Below, in pieces: positions 16,237-25,752 of a stretch of 64,000 nucleotides of DNA. The position numbers and the translations under genes were made by a program. The stretch spans positions 248,001 through 312,000 of the forward strand of contig NZ_CAKZKL010000028.1 in assembly GCF_937123735.1 (NCBI RefSeq). Direction: 5' to 3'. The DNA is from an uncultured Lentibacter sp. GTDB taxonomy: Bacteria; Pseudomonadota; Alphaproteobacteria; Rhodobacterales; Rhodobacteraceae. How positions within the stretch are numbered: the stretch's first letter is position 1; every line of letters starts with the position of its first letter. The notes beneath the pieces are model-generated. The model made no database searches. It was not told the origin of the DNA and saw nothing but the letters and a program-made list of their open reading frames with translations.

Positions 16237-17609
16237 GGTTTGCTCAGCTCGGCCAACACCCGAGCCCAGGACCGGGTGCCCTTGTGAAAGCTCTCAAGGT
16301 CATATTTTTCGTTCGGAGAGTGAATCTGGTCATCATCCTTGCCAAAGCCGATCAGCATGGCGTCCATATTCAGGATGTCTTTGAAAAAGCCCGCAATCGG
16401 GATCGAGCCGCCGCAGCCGACGTAGGCCGCCGCATCGGGCCATTCATCAGAGAGCGCCTTGCGGGCCTTTTCAAAGGCGGGATGGGTGATCGACATCTGG
16501 GCTGCGGGCGCGCCTTTTTCGCCTTTGAAGCTGACGGTGTAATCGCTTGGCACTGCGCTGTGAACATAGGATTTGAGCGCGGCGATGATCTTGTCGGGGT
16601 CTTGTTGGCCGACCAGACGGAAGGTGAATTTTGCATGGGCCTTGCTGGGCAAAACTGTCTTGGAGCCATCGCCCGTGTAACCGCCCCACAAGCCGTTGAC
16701 CTCGCAGGTGGGGCGTGACCAGAGCTTTTCAAGCGGGGTGCGTTCCACTTCGCCGCCCTGTTCGGTGAGGCCGATATCACCGAGGAACTTGGCGTGATCA
16801 AAGCTGAGTGCCTGCCATTGGGCGCGGATTTCGTCGGGCAGTTCGGGCACATCGTCATAAAAGCCCTCCAGGGTCACACGCCCGTTTTCATCGTGCAGCC
16901 CTGCGATGATCCCGGCCATCACATGCAAGGGGTTGCGCACCAGCCCGCCATACATGCCAGAGTGCAGGTCGCGCTGGGGGCCGGTGATTTCAACTTCCAG
17001 CCCGGCAAGGCCGCGTAGCATGGTGATGATGGCCGGAACCCGGCTCTCAAACAGGCCGGTGTCACAGATCAGCGCAATGTCGGCGCTCAGCTCGGCGGCG
17101 TTTTGTTGCATGAAAGGTATCAGGGACGGCGAGCCGCTTTCCTCTTCGCCCTCAAAGAAAAAGGTGATGCGGCAGGGCAGGGTGCCATGCACCTCTTTCC
17201 AGGCCCGGCAGGCTTCTACAAAGGTCATCAACTGGCCCTTGTCATCAGACGCGCCGCGCCCGCGGATGACTTTGCCCTCCGGGCTGTCTTGCAGCGCGGG
17301 GTCAAACGGGTCCGTGTCCCAGAGGTCGATCGGATCGACGGGTTGGACATCATAGTGGCCATAAAACAGAAGATGTGGCCCTTCCCCCGCCAGATGGCCC
17401 AGGACCATCGGGTGGCCCGGTGTCTCACGTTTGCTGACCGTGGCCCCCAGGCGCTCCAGATCGGCCACGAGCCAATCGGCTGCGCTCTGGCAGTGCTCGG
17501 CATAGGCCGGATCGGTGGAGACCGAGGGGATTCGCAACAGCTCCAGCAGGCGCTCGGTTGCGGCGGGGAGATTCTTGTCGATTTGCGCGAGCACGGCTGT
17601 GAGAGACAT
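16233..17609 (-). CDS. M20 family dipeptidase / metallopeptidase
   Basis: A 458-residue di-zinc peptidase of the M20/ArgE/CPG2 group, probably cytosolic. Metal and catalytic residues are all present: H85 and D87 in GHYDVQP, D122 in GRGASDDKG, E155 and E156 in FEGEEESGS, D183 in LICDTG, and the C-terminal His in DDDQIHSPNE. A dimerisation (lid) domain occupies about 200-370. The start at 17609 is preferred over longer frames because an AAGGA motif lies just upstream and family similarity begins there. It forms an operon with the hydrolase. Confidence 0.93.
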   Translation of the reverse strand: MSLTAVLAQIDKNLPAATERLLELLRIPSVSTDPAYAEHCQSAADWLVADLERLGATVSKRETPGHPMVLGHLAGEGPHLLFYGHYDVQPVDPIDLWDTDPFDPALQDSPEGKVIRGRGASDDKGQLMTFVEACRAWKEVHGTLPCRITFFFEGEEESGSPSLIPFMQQNAAELSADIALICDTGLFESRVPAIITMLRGLAGLEVEITGPQRDLHSGMYGGLVRNPLHVMAGIIAGLHDENGRVTLEGFYDDVPELPDEIRAQWQALSFDHAKFLGDIGLTEQGGEVERTPLEKLWSRPTCEVNGLWGGYTGDGSKTVLPSKAHAKFTFRLVGQQDPDKIIAALKSYVHSAVPSDYTVSFKGEKGAPAAQMSITHPAFEKARKALSDEWPDAAAYVGCGGSIPIAGFFKDILNMDAMLIGFGKDDDQIHSPNEKYDLESFHKGTRSWARVLAELSKP

Positions 17610-17704
17610 GGGGCAGTCCTTGAAATTGGCGAGTGTGAGCCAAAGGTAACTCTGACAGCGCCATTGTCCAGACACGAAAAGATGTAGCGCAAAGGCGGTT
17701 TTTC

Positions 17705-17718
17705 TTGATCTGGGTCAA
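17705..17718. promoter_or_regulatory. Fnr/FnrL-type binding site upstream of hemA
   Basis: TTGATCTGGGTCAA matches the Fnr consensus TTGAT-N4-ATCAA in nine of ten defined positions. It lies 155 bases before the hemA start in the 263-base divergent gap. In Rhodobacter, hemA is known to respond to FnrL, so oxygen control of haem synthesis here is a reasonable inference. The site could equally affect the divergent peptidase gene. Confidence 0.75.
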
Positions 17719-17809
17719 GTCATGCGCACGCGGCAAAATGTAGCCTGTCATAGAAGGGTGGCGCGCGATAAAGTTATTCAGTAATGTGAATACGCAAATC
17801 TGCTCTGCC

Positions 17810-17825
17810 GCTTGCACCTGCAAGC
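17810..17825. promoter_or_regulatory. Second palindrome upstream of hemA
   Basis: GCTTGCA-CC-TGCAAGC is a perfect 7-bp inverted repeat with a two-base spacer, 47 bases before the hemA start codon. It is either an operator or a 5' UTR hairpin. I do not recognise the cognate factor. Confidence 0.4.
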
Positions 17826-17872
17826 AACAAGTGACACGACGAACAAGAAATGACGGATGAAGGGGATCGCGC

Positions 17873-19096
17873 GTGGATTATTCTGCCAAGCTCGACGAAG
17901 CGCTGAACAAATTGCACGAGGAGGGGCGCTACCGCACCTTTATCGACATTGAGCGCAAGAACGGCCAGTTCCCCCATGCGACTTGGCGCAAGCCCGATGG
18001 AAGCGAGCAGCCGATCACTGTCTGGTGTGGCAACGACTACCTCGGCATGGGCCAGCATCCTGTGGTTTTGGCCGCCATGCACGAGGCTATAGAGGCCACG
18101 GGCGCAGGCTCTGGCGGCACACGCAACATCTCTGGCACAACAGTTTACCACAAGCGCCTTGAGGCCGAGCTGGCCGATCTGCATGGCAAGGAAGCGGCGC
18201 TGTTGTTCACATCGGCCTATATCGCCAATGATGCCACGCTGAGCACCTTGCCCAAGCTCTTCCCCGGGCTGATTATCTATTCCGATGCGCTCAACCACGC
18301 CTCGATGATCGAGGGGGTGCGCCGCAATGGCGGTGCAAAGCGCATCTTCCGCCACAATGATCTGGCGCATCTGCGCGCGCTTCTGGAGGCCGATGACCCC
18401 GCAGCGCCCAAGCTGATTGCTTTCGAATCAATCTATTCGATGGACGGTGATTTTGGCCCCATCAAGGAAATCTGCGATCTGGCAGACGAGTTCGGCGCGC
18501 TGACCTATATCGACGAGGTGCACGCTGTCGGCATGTATGGCCCGCGCGGCGCAGGTGTGGCTGAGCAAGAGCGCCTGATGCACCGCATCGACATCATCAA
18601 CGGCACGCTGGCCAAGGCCTATGGCGTGATGGGCGGTTATATCGCGGCGAGCCACAAGTTGTGTGACGCGATCCGCTCTTACGCTCCGGGCTTTATCTTT
18701 ACCACCTCCTTGCCACCGGCGATTGCGGCAGGGGCGGCGGCGTCTGTGGCGCACCTCAAGCACGACAACAGCCTGCGCGAAAAACATCAGGAGCAGGCGG
18801 CCAAGCTCAAGCTGCGCCTCAAGGGCATGGGCCTGCCGATCATTGACCATGGCAGCCATATCGTGCCCGTGATGGTGGGGGACCCGGTTCACACCAAGGC
18901 GCTTTCGGACATGCTGTTGGAAAACTACGGAATTTATGTCCAGCCGATCAACTTCCCGACAGTGCCACGCGGCACCGAACGGTTGCGCTTCACCCCCTCA
19001 CCGGTGCATGGGCCATCGGAAATGGAAACGCTCATTCAGGCCATGGACGCGCTCTGGTCGCATTGTGCGCTGAATCGTGCCGAACTGGCCGGGTAA
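17873..19096 (+). CDS. hemA: 5-aminolevulinate synthase
   Basis: This PLP enzyme condenses glycine and succinyl-CoA to 5-aminolevulinate, the first step of tetrapyrrole synthesis by the C4 route typical of alphaproteobacteria. The PLP lysine is K248 in [12 protein letters not shown], the same number as in the Rhodobacter capsulatus enzyme. The glycine-binding region [11 protein letters not shown] (near 80) and the PLP-stacking YIDEVHAVG (near 212) are intact. The start is GTG, with GAAGGGG eight bases upstream. The 407-residue length is normal. An Fnr-type box and a second palindrome lie upstream. Confidence 0.97.
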   Translation: MDYSAKLDEALNKLHEEGRYRTFIDIERKNGQFPHATWRKPDGSEQPITVWCGNDYLGMGQHPVVLAAMHEAIEATGAGSGGTRNISGTTVYHKRLEAELADLHGKEAALLFTSAYIANDATLSTLPKLFPGLIIYSDALNHASMIEGVRRNGGAKRIFRHNDLAHLRALLEADDPAAPKLIAFESIYSMDGDFGPIKEICDLADEFGALTYIDEVHAVGMYGPRGAGVAEQERLMHRIDIINGTLAKAYGVMGGYIAASHKLCDAIRSYAPGFIFTTSLPPAIAAGAAASVAHLKHDNSLREKHQEQAAKLKLRLKGMGLPIIDHGSHIVPVMVGDPVHTKALSDMLLENYGIYVQPINFPTVPRGTERLRFTPSPVHGPSEMETLIQAMDALWSHCALNRAELAG

Positions 19097-19206
19097 ACAG
19101 AGTGTTTCGTGCAAATTGTAAACTTCTGTGCTAACAAAGCCCGAATAACGAGTTACAGCGTTGTATTTGAAACGCGATTCGCATGTTTGCGATAGGGGCA
19201 GCACGG

Positions 19207-20748
19207 ATGATCAGGCGCAAAAACAAGCGCAGTGATACGAATGAAAACGTCGAGCCGATTTGGTTCGATGATTTTGAATTGCGTTTGGGCGATATCATGC
19301 GGGGCGAGCGCGCCACCATGGGCAAGTCGCTGCTCGATGTGCAGCGCGAATTGCGCATCAAAGCCAACTATATTGCCGCCATTGAAAATGCGGATGCCGA
19401 TGCCTTTGACACGCCCGGATTTATTGCAGGTTATGTGCGCTCCTATGCGCGCTACCTGGGGATGGACCCGGAGCGCGCCTTTGCCGCCTTCTGCGCGGAG
19501 AGCGGTTTCACCACGGCGTCTGCATCTGTCGGGCGCGACAGCGAACTGGCCACCCAGAAAAAGCCGCAGCCCCGCGTCGGGCGTGACCCGATGTTTGAGG
19601 GGCCAACTCCGTTTGCGCCGGGCAGTGAGAGCCTGTTTGCGCGGATAGAGCCCGGGGCAATCGGCTCATTGCTGGTTCTGGTGGCCTTGGTGGGCGCACT
19701 CGGTTTTGGCGGGTGGACCGTGCTCAATCAGGTGCAGCAGGTGCAGCTTGTGCCGGTTGAAAACACGCCTGATGTGCTGGCCGATCTTGATCCGCTGACC
19801 CAGGCGCAGTCAGGCCTGTCTGCGCAGATTGACACAGACAGCCCACAGATGACGGCCACATCCGACAGTTTTGACAGGCTCTATCGTCCGCAGGCGCTGG
19901 ATGTGCCTGTGCTGGTGGCGCGGGACGCCCCGATTTCCACATTGCGCCCCGACGAGCTTGGGGTGTTTGCCCAGACAGCAACGGCCCCGGCCTTGTTTGA
20001 CGCGCCCAGAGAGACGGCCCCGGCGCAGGGTGTGAGTGTTCTGGCGGCGCGCCCGGCTTGGGTGCGGATCATGGATGGTGCGGGTGAGACCCTTTTCAGC
20101 GGCATCCTGGATGCCGGGGAAAGTTTCAAGGTGCCGGCGTCGCAGCACGCGCAGGGGGCCAGTATTCGGGTGGGCGAGAGCGGCGCGATCTATTATCTGG
20201 TGGATGGCCAGACCCTTGGTCCGACAGGGCCGCGCGGGGCGATCACCGAGAATTTCTCTCTGGCGGCGGCGGATTTGGTTGCAGCCTTGCCGCAGGCCAA
20301 TGTTGCGCGTGACAGTGACCTCTCGCAAGCTTTGGCCGCTTTGGGGATGGCACTGCCTGAGCAGCTTGTGGCTGTTCCACAGGTTTTTGAGCAACAACAG
20401 GATGTTGTGACGGTCATCGCCACCCGTGAGGTCTGGCTGCGGGTGCGCGCGGCAAGCGGGACCATTTTGCACGAAGCGGTGATGCAGCCGGGCGATTTTT
20501 ATACTGTGCCCCAGACCAGTGAGCCCGCAACCCTGCGTGCGGGCGATGCGGGGGCGGTCTATTTTGCGGCCAACGGAAAAACCTATGGCCCCTACGGCGC
20601 GCGCGGCGCTGTGGCGGATAATCTTGAGCTGACCGCTCAAAAGGTTACGGCCCGGCTGGCCCCGGCTGATTGGGAAACCATCGAGCCGTTGGCGCGTGCT
20701 GTTGCCCAGCTCGATGCCGAGGGGGCCTTTGGCGCGCTCACCGATTAG
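19207..20748 (+). CDS. RodZ-like protein: HTH_25, one TM segment and two DUF4115-type repeats
   Basis: A 513-residue inner-membrane protein of the cell-shape RodZ type. An N-terminal cytoplasmic helix-turn-helix fold lies at about 28-85 (LGDIMRGERATMGKSLLDV, ending in FIAGYVRSYARYLGMD). A single TM follows at about 152-175 (GSLLVLVALVGALGFGGW). The periplasmic part has two copies of a DUF4115-like domain, at about 276-360 and 401-482; both end with a G-x-GPxGxRGA pattern followed by N-x-x-L. E. coli RodZ has one such domain. ATG 19207 is preferred to 19183 because only the former has a purine-rich stretch upstream. It lies 87 bases before ispG, as RodZ-type genes often do. Confidence 0.85.
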   Translation: MIRRKNKRSDTNENVEPIWFDDFELRLGDIMRGERATMGKSLLDVQRELRIKANYIAAIENADADAFDTPGFIAGYVRSYARYLGMDPERAFAAFCAESGFTTASASVGRDSELATQKKPQPRVGRDPMFEGPTPFAPGSESLFARIEPGAIGSLLVLVALVGALGFGGWTVLNQVQQVQLVPVENTPDVLADLDPLTQAQSGLSAQIDTDSPQMTATSDSFDRLYRPQALDVPVLVARDAPISTLRPDELGVFAQTATAPALFDAPRETAPAQGVSVLAARPAWVRIMDGAGETLFSGILDAGESFKVPASQHAQGASIRVGESGAIYYLVDGQTLGPTGPRGAITENFSLAAADLVAALPQANVARDSDLSQALAALGMALPEQLVAVPQVFEQQQDVVTVIATREVWLRVRAASGTILHEAVMQPGDFYTVPQTSEPATLRAGDAGAVYFAANGKTYGPYGARGAVADNLELTAQKVTARLAPADWETIEPLARAVAQLDAEGAFGALTD

Positions 20749-20835
20749 AAACAGCCGCCCAAAGCGCCGCATTGCGCAGGGGGCCGTTTCTGCCTATGTC
20801 ACATCAGAAATCACCTAAGCAAGCGTGAGGCTCCC

Positions 20836-21960
20836 ATGTCGCTGAACCCTATTCGCCCGTGGCGCAACATCTATCGCCGCCAGAGCCGCCAGATCATGGT
20901 TGGCAATGTGCCGGTGGGCGGGGATGCACCGATTTCGGTTCAGACCATGACCAACACGCTCACCACAGATGCCGCCGCCACCATCGCCCAAGTGCAGGCG
21001 GTGGCTGAGGCCGGAGCGGATATTGTGCGGGTTTCCGTGCCCGATGAGGCGAGCGCCAAGGCCCTGAAAGAAATTGTGCGCGAAAGCCCGGTGCCGATCG
21101 TGGCGGACATCCACTTTCATTACAAACGCGGGATCGAGGCCGCAGAGGCCGGCGCCGCCTGCCTGCGGATAAACCCGGGCAATATCGGCGATGAAAAGCG
21201 CGTGGCCGAGGTGATCCGTGCGGCGCGCGACCACAATTGCTCGATCCGGATTGGTGTGAATGCGGGCAGCCTTGAACGGCATCTGCTGGAAAAATACGGC
21301 GAGCCTTGCCCTGACGCCATGGTGGAGAGCGGGTTGGATCATATCAAGATCCTGCAAGATCACGACTTCCACGAGTTCAAGATTTCGGTCAAGGCCTCTG
21401 ATGTTTTCATGGCCGCCGCGGCTTACCAGCAGCTTGCCGAGGCCACCGATGCGCCCATCCACCTCGGCATCACAGAGGCTGGGGGGCTGACCTCTGGCAC
21501 CATCAAATCCGCCATTGGCATGGGCAACCTTCTTTGGATGGGTATTGGCGACACGATCCGCGTATCACTGTCTGCCGATCCGGTGGAAGAGGTAAAGGTG
21601 GGCTATGAAATTCTCAAATCGCTCGGACTGCGCCATCGGGGGGTCAACATCATTTCTTGCCCCTCCTGTGCGCGCCAGGGCTTTGATGTGATCAAGACGG
21701 TCGAGCAGCTTGAAAAGCGGCTGGAGCATATCAAAACGCCCATGAGCCTTTCGATCATCGGCTGTGTCGTCAATGGCCCCGGCGAAGCGCTGATGACGGA
21801 TGTGGGGTTCACCGGCGGCGGCTCTGGTGCTGGCACGGGGATGGTCTATGTGGCCGGCAAGCAAGACCACAAGCTGGGCGATTATGATATGGTTGAGCAC
21901 ATTGTCGCGTTGGTTGAAAAACGTGCCGCCGAACTTGAGACCCAAAACCAGGACCGTTAA
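20836..21960 (+). CDS. ispG: 4-hydroxy-3-methylbut-2-enyl diphosphate synthase (HMBPP synthase)
   Basis: IspG (GcpE) makes HMBPP from MEcPP, the penultimate step of the MEP isoprenoid pathway, using a [4Fe-4S] cluster. The cluster ligands C275, C278 (SCPSCARQ) and C310 ([10 protein letters not shown]) are present, with the conserved Glu in NGPGEA. The N-terminal barrel motifs PISVQTMTN and INPGNIGD are intact. The 374-residue length is usual. GAGG precedes the ATG. Its TAA stop overlaps that of the convergent Dsb-like gene within a shared TTAA. Confidence 0.97.
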   Translation: MSLNPIRPWRNIYRRQSRQIMVGNVPVGGDAPISVQTMTNTLTTDAAATIAQVQAVAEAGADIVRVSVPDEASAKALKEIVRESPVPIVADIHFHYKRGIEAAEAGAACLRINPGNIGDEKRVAEVIRAARDHNCSIRIGVNAGSLERHLLEKYGEPCPDAMVESGLDHIKILQDHDFHEFKISVKASDVFMAAAAYQQLAEATDAPIHLGITEAGGLTSGTIKSAIGMGNLLWMGIGDTIRVSLSADPVEEVKVGYEILKSLGLRHRGVNIISCPSCARQGFDVIKTVEQLEKRLEHIKTPMSLSIIGCVVNGPGEALMTDVGFTGGGSGAGTGMVYVAGKQDHKLGDYDMVEHIVALVEKRAAELETQNQDR

Positions 21961-22427
21961 AGCCTGTCCAGGAACCGTGCCAGAACAGGCGCAGGCATGG
22001 CGCCACGCAGCATCTGCTTTGGCAGCACATAAAAGGGCAAGCTGTCAATTTGAAATGCGGCTTCAATGTCAGGATAGTCTTTTAATATCAAGATGTTGAC
22101 CTTCAGTCCGCGCGCCGCGGCCAGGGCGGCAAGCTCGGTTTGCGCCGCCGCGCAGCTGTCACAATCCGCACCGACAAACAGGGCCAGATCCTTGCCCGCG
22201 AACACCGCCTGCGCATGGTGCGCGATCAGCGCCAAGTCAGAGGCAATCTGAGCGCGATAGGGTGGCGGGGCCAAGGCTTGGGCAACAAGCTCGGGCTGCG
22301 CAAGCAACACCTCGCGCACCACCGCACCAAGCAAAAGGCGCTCGCTTTCAGAAAGCGCCTCAAAGTTGGTGTCTGCCAGCGCCGGGGCCGCAAGCGCGCC
22401 CCAAAGGCTCAGGGCCTGACGGATCAT
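21957..22427 (-). CDS. Periplasmic thioredoxin-fold protein (Dsb-like)
   Basis: A 156-residue protein with a short signal peptide ([13 protein letters not shown]). A thioredoxin-like core carries the active-site-like pair C89-D-S-C92 after the strand [12 protein letters not shown], and a cis-Pro loop lies in DSLPFYVLP. It resembles the C-terminal part of DsbA/DsbG-type proteins but is shorter. The start ATG overlaps the stop of the larger DsbA gene by four bases, so the two are co-transcribed. A reductant or partner for that DsbA-like protein is plausible but unproven. Confidence 0.75.
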   Translation of the reverse strand: MIRQALSLWGALAAPALADTNFEALSESERLLLGAVVREVLLAQPELVAQALAPPPYRAQIASDLALIAHHAQAVFAGKDLALFVGADCDSCAAAQTELAALAAARGLKVNILILKDYPDIEAAFQIDSLPFYVLPKQMLRGAMPAPVLARFLDRL

Positions 22428-23173
22428 TGCGCCCGGATGGCCTCGGCAAAATCCTGCATCTGCGCGAGCGGCATATACCCACGCAAAACCTGATCACCCA
22501 TCACAAAAGTGGGCGTGCCGGAAATGGCCAGCCGTTGCCCAAGCGCGCGGTTTGCCACAATCACCTCGGTGACCTCATCACTGGCCATTTTGAGCAACAT
22601 GGCATCGCCGTCTATCCCAAGCGAGGCAGCCAATGCGCGCAGAACAGGCTCTTCCACGCCCGTTTTCAAAGCAATCAGCGCGTCAGAGGCCTGCTTATAG
22701 GCGGCGTCCCCGGCGATCAGTTTGGTGGCAATGGCAAAGCGCGCCGAAATTTCTGAGGCTTCGCCGAGAATGGGGAATTCTTTCACGATAAAGCGGATGT
22801 TGCCGTCAGACTCGATCAGCTGGGCCACGTCGTCATGGGCCTTGCGGCAATAGCCACAGCGATAATCGACAAACTCCACAAGCGTCAGATCGCCCTCGGG
22901 GTTGCCACCGACATAAGAGTTCTGATCTGCAAAAAGCGCGTCCGCGTTGATCTGCACAAGGTTGGCGTCATTCTCAGCTTGGGCGTTGGCCTGGCGCTCT
23001 TCCAACACCGCAACGGCTTCCATGATAACTTCCGGGTTCTCGAGCAGATAAGCCCTGATTTCCTGCTGCAAGGCGGCCCGCTCGGGGGCGCTCATTTTGG
23101 TAAGGTCCAGGGCCGCAAGCGGGGAGCTTGCGAGGGCTGCCGCACAGGCGAGGGCAAGAGTGGCTCTGATCAT
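22424..23173 (-). CDS. DsbA-family thiol:disulfide oxidoreductase
   Basis: A 249-residue exported protein. The signal peptide is MIRATLALACAAALASSPLAA; an N-terminal helical arm at about 24-75 (ScsC/DsbA-like dimerisation type) precedes the DsbA domain. The active site is C106-G-Y-C109 in FVDYRCGYCRKAH, with the cis-Pro in SGTPTFVMG. It would form or shuffle disulfides in periplasmic proteins. The start at 23173 was chosen because it gives a clean signal peptide. It overlaps the M48 protease gene and the small Dsb-like gene by four bases each, forming a three-gene operon. Confidence 0.9.
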   Translation of the reverse strand: MIRATLALACAAALASSPLAALDLTKMSAPERAALQQEIRAYLLENPEVIMEAVAVLEERQANAQAENDANLVQINADALFADQNSYVGGNPEGDLTLVEFVDYRCGYCRKAHDDVAQLIESDGNIRFIVKEFPILGEASEISARFAIATKLIAGDAAYKQASDALIALKTGVEEPVLRALAASLGIDGDAMLLKMASDEVTEVIVANRALGQRLAISGTPTFVMGDQVLRGYMPLAQMQDFAEAIRAQ

Positions 23174-24498
23174 TTCTGTCTCCGTGAGGTTTGGGTTGCG
23201 GCTTGGCTTTCTAAGAGCACATCCTGTGCGCGTTGCCAACCTGGGGACCCTGTTTTCAACTGGTCCAATGCGCGTTTGGCGTGAATCGTGGCGTCTTTGG
23301 GGCGCCCTTGCAAGGCGTAGCGCTCTGCGGTGAGAAGCGCCGCCATGCCCATGCGGCCCAGCTGGGCATAGGCGCTGCCCAGGTCGCGCAGGATCCGTGC
23401 ATCCCGCCGTTCAAGCTGGGCTGCACGCTCCAGGTGCGGCAGCGCGTCTTTCGGGGCTGCCGACACAAGCAGGGCATGGCCGTATTGGCCAACGATGAGC
23501 GCGTTGCGCGGGGCCAGTTTGACCGCCTGCGCATAAGCGGAACGCGCTGCCGAAAACTGCCGCCGCTCCAACAAGAACTGCCCATGCAGCTCATGGAGGA
23601 ACGGGTCCTCAGGGGTCTGTGCGATCAAGCCCCTCAGCGTGCTCAGTGCCTTTTGCGATTGGCCCGAGCGGTGCCAGGCAATGGCTTTGCGCAGGCGGGT
23701 GACATCCGGATGCGCGTTGTCATCCGGGCGCTTCAAGGTCCATTTGGGAGGGCGATAAAAGGCCGCAAGCTTGCTCTGGGCCCGGGCAAACCAATAGGCA
23801 GCCGCCGGATCGGGCCCAAACCGCCCGCTGTGGCCGCCCGCAGCCGCTTCCATGGCCCGCAGGCGGTCCCGCGAGAGCGGGTGGGTGCGCGCATAAGGGT
23901 CTTGGCGGTTGGCGCTCAACAGCTCTTGCCCGGCAAAAAGGCGCATCACGTCAACCGCGCCTTGCGGATCAACCTTGGCGCGCGCCATGTAGCGCACCGC
24001 CGATTGATCTGCAGAGGCTTCTTCGGCCCGGGTATGGCTGAAAAAGCTGCGTTGGGCCGCGCTTTGCACGCCAATCCCCAGAGCTGCGCCAAGATCTGTG
24101 CTGCCGGACGCCGCCGCCGCAGCGGCAAGCGCCAGCCCGAAAGCGGCGACAGTGTTGGCCGCGCGGGCGTTGCCGCTGCGCCGTGCGAGGTGGCCATTGG
24201 CAATATGGGCGGCCTCATGGGCGATCACGGCTTGCAGCTCTTGCGCGGTCTGAAGCTTGAGGAGCAATCCGGCATGGATAAAGATATGGCTGCGGTCGAT
24301 CACAAAGGCATTGAGTGTGTTTTCATCGACCACAAGAACCTTGATACGCCCCGCCGGCAGGCCAGCGGCATTGAGCACAGGCGTGGCCAGCTGTTTGAGG
24401 TTGTGTTCAATATCAGGGTCGCGCAGAAGCGACACAGCCCAAAGCGGCGTGGCCAATATCAGGGCGAGCACGGTAAAAAATACGGTCTTTAACTGCAT
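23170..24498 (-). CDS. M48 family metalloprotease with TPR repeats (BepA-like)
   Basis: A 442-residue zinc protease for the periplasm. The N-terminal hydrophobic segment (VFFTVLALILATPLW) is a signal sequence. The HExxH motif is HEAAH at 94-98, with a third-ligand Glu in EEASADQSAVRYM near 160. From about 260 on, helical TPR units follow (QSKAL..LRGLI, LHELHGQFLLERRQFSAA), as in the outer-membrane quality-control protease BepA/YfgC. It is divergent from the aminotransferase gene and heads an operon with two Dsb-like genes. Confidence 0.9.
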   Translation of the reverse strand: MQLKTVFFTVLALILATPLWAVSLLRDPDIEHNLKQLATPVLNAAGLPAGRIKVLVVDENTLNAFVIDRSHIFIHAGLLLKLQTAQELQAVIAHEAAHIANGHLARRSGNARAANTVAAFGLALAAAAAASGSTDLGAALGIGVQSAAQRSFFSHTRAEEASADQSAVRYMARAKVDPQGAVDVMRLFAGQELLSANRQDPYARTHPLSRDRLRAMEAAAGGHSGRFGPDPAAAYWFARAQSKLAAFYRPPKWTLKRPDDNAHPDVTRLRKAIAWHRSGQSQKALSTLRGLIAQTPEDPFLHELHGQFLLERRQFSAARSAYAQAVKLAPRNALIVGQYGHALLVSAAPKDALPHLERAAQLERRDARILRDLGSAYAQLGRMGMAALLTAERYALQGRPKDATIHAKRALDQLKTGSPGWQRAQDVLLESQAATQTSRRQK

Positions 24499-24556
24499 CG
24501 CATTGACCTTGGCCTCCGGATCCCTAGAAGTCGTGGGTCAGAGTAGGAGAGAATGG

Positions 24557-25708
24557 ATGCGAATTTCAAGGCGCGGGGCGGTTGATCCTTTTATTGTGAT
24601 GGATGTGATGGAAGCTGCGCGGGCTGCGGAAGCGGCGGGGCGCTCCATCATTCACATGGAAGTGGGCCAGCCGGCCACTGCGGCGCCCAAAGGCGCGCGC
24701 GCGCATCTGGCGCAGGCCATGGAGGCTTCTGCGCTTGGTTATTCTGTTGCGCTTGGCCTGCCCGAGCTGCGTGCGCGCATTGCCCAGCATTATAAGGACA
24801 AACACGGCGTAACGCTCAGCCCGGAGCGGGTGATTGTCACCTCTGGCTCCTCGGGGGCCTTTCTACTGGCGTTCACGGCTCTTTTTGATGCGGGCGCAAG
24901 AGTTGGGTTGGGCGAGCCGGGCTATCCGAGCTATCGGCAGATCCTCAAGGCGCTTGATGTGGCGCCGGTCGGGCTTCCCACCTCGGCGGAAAACCGCTTC
25001 CAGCCGGTGCCCCAGGATTTTGACGGCCTCGCGCTGGATGGGCTTTTGGTGGCCTCGCCGGCCAACCCCTCGGGCACCATGCTCAGCCGCAAGGCCATGG
25101 CGGCTCTGATTAACGCCTGCGCCGCGGCGGGGACCAGCTTTATCTCTGACGAGATCTATCAGGGCATCGAATATGAAGGACAGGCGGTTTCGGCGCTGGA
25201 GCTGACAGACGCGTGCTATGTCATCAACTCATTTTCCAAGTATTTCTCCATGACAGGTTGGCGCGTGGGCTGGATGATTGTGCCGCAAGATCATGTCCGC
25301 AGGATCGAGCGGCTGGCGCAAAACATGTTTATCTGCGCGCCTCATGCCAGCCAGGTGGCGGCGCTTGCGGCGTTCAACTGCACCGATGAGCTGGAGGCCA
25401 ATCTCAGGGTCTATAGCGCAAACCGTGCCAAGATGATTGCTGAGCTGCCCAAGGCCGGCCTGCACAATTTCGCCCCGCCCGACGGGGCGTTTTATATCTA
25501 TGTTGATGTCAGCCATATCACCTCCGACAGCCGCGCCCTTGCGGCGGATATCCTGGAGGTTGCAGGTGTGGCGGTGACTCCGGGTGTGGATTTTGACCCG
25601 CATCGGGGCCATCGCACGCTCAGGCTTTCTTATGCGCGCTCCAGCGCGGAAATTGAGGAAGGTCTGCGCCGCTTGATTGCCTATTTCGCCAATTCGCCAC
25701 TTTCCTGA
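24557..25708 (+). CDS. Class I/II pyridoxal-phosphate aminotransferase
   Basis: A 383-residue fold-type I aminotransferase. Typical elements are MEVGQPATAAPKGARAHL, GYSVALGLPELR, VTSGSSGAFLLAF, SPANPSGTML (substrate and PLP contacts), FISDEIYQGIEY and the PLP-lysine segment NSFSKYFSMTGWRVGW; the C-terminal Arg-containing LRLSYARS binds the carboxylate. The substrate cannot be read from sequence. The start at 24557 has AGGAGAG upstream; longer frames run antisense into the M48 gene and were rejected. Confidence 0.9.
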   Translation: MRISRRGAVDPFIVMDVMEAARAAEAAGRSIIHMEVGQPATAAPKGARAHLAQAMEASALGYSVALGLPELRARIAQHYKDKHGVTLSPERVIVTSGSSGAFLLAFTALFDAGARVGLGEPGYPSYRQILKALDVAPVGLPTSAENRFQPVPQDFDGLALDGLLVASPANPSGTMLSRKAMAALINACAAAGTSFISDEIYQGIEYEGQAVSALELTDACYVINSFSKYFSMTGWRVGWMIVPQDHVRRIERLAQNMFICAPHASQVAALAAFNCTDELEANLRVYSANRAKMIAELPKAGLHNFAPPDGAFYIYVDVSHITSDSRALAADILEVAGVAVTPGVDFDPHRGHRTLRLSYARSSAEIEEGLRRLIAYFANSPLS

Positions 25709-25752
25709 CCGCCGGATTGCCGCTACCCTGCCCAAAACAGAAGCGGGCGCGT

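Noticed and set aside
20749..20810. Terminator after the RodZ-like gene
   Set aside because: GAAAC-GCC and GGCC-GTTTC can pair but with bulges and no T-run, too weak to call.
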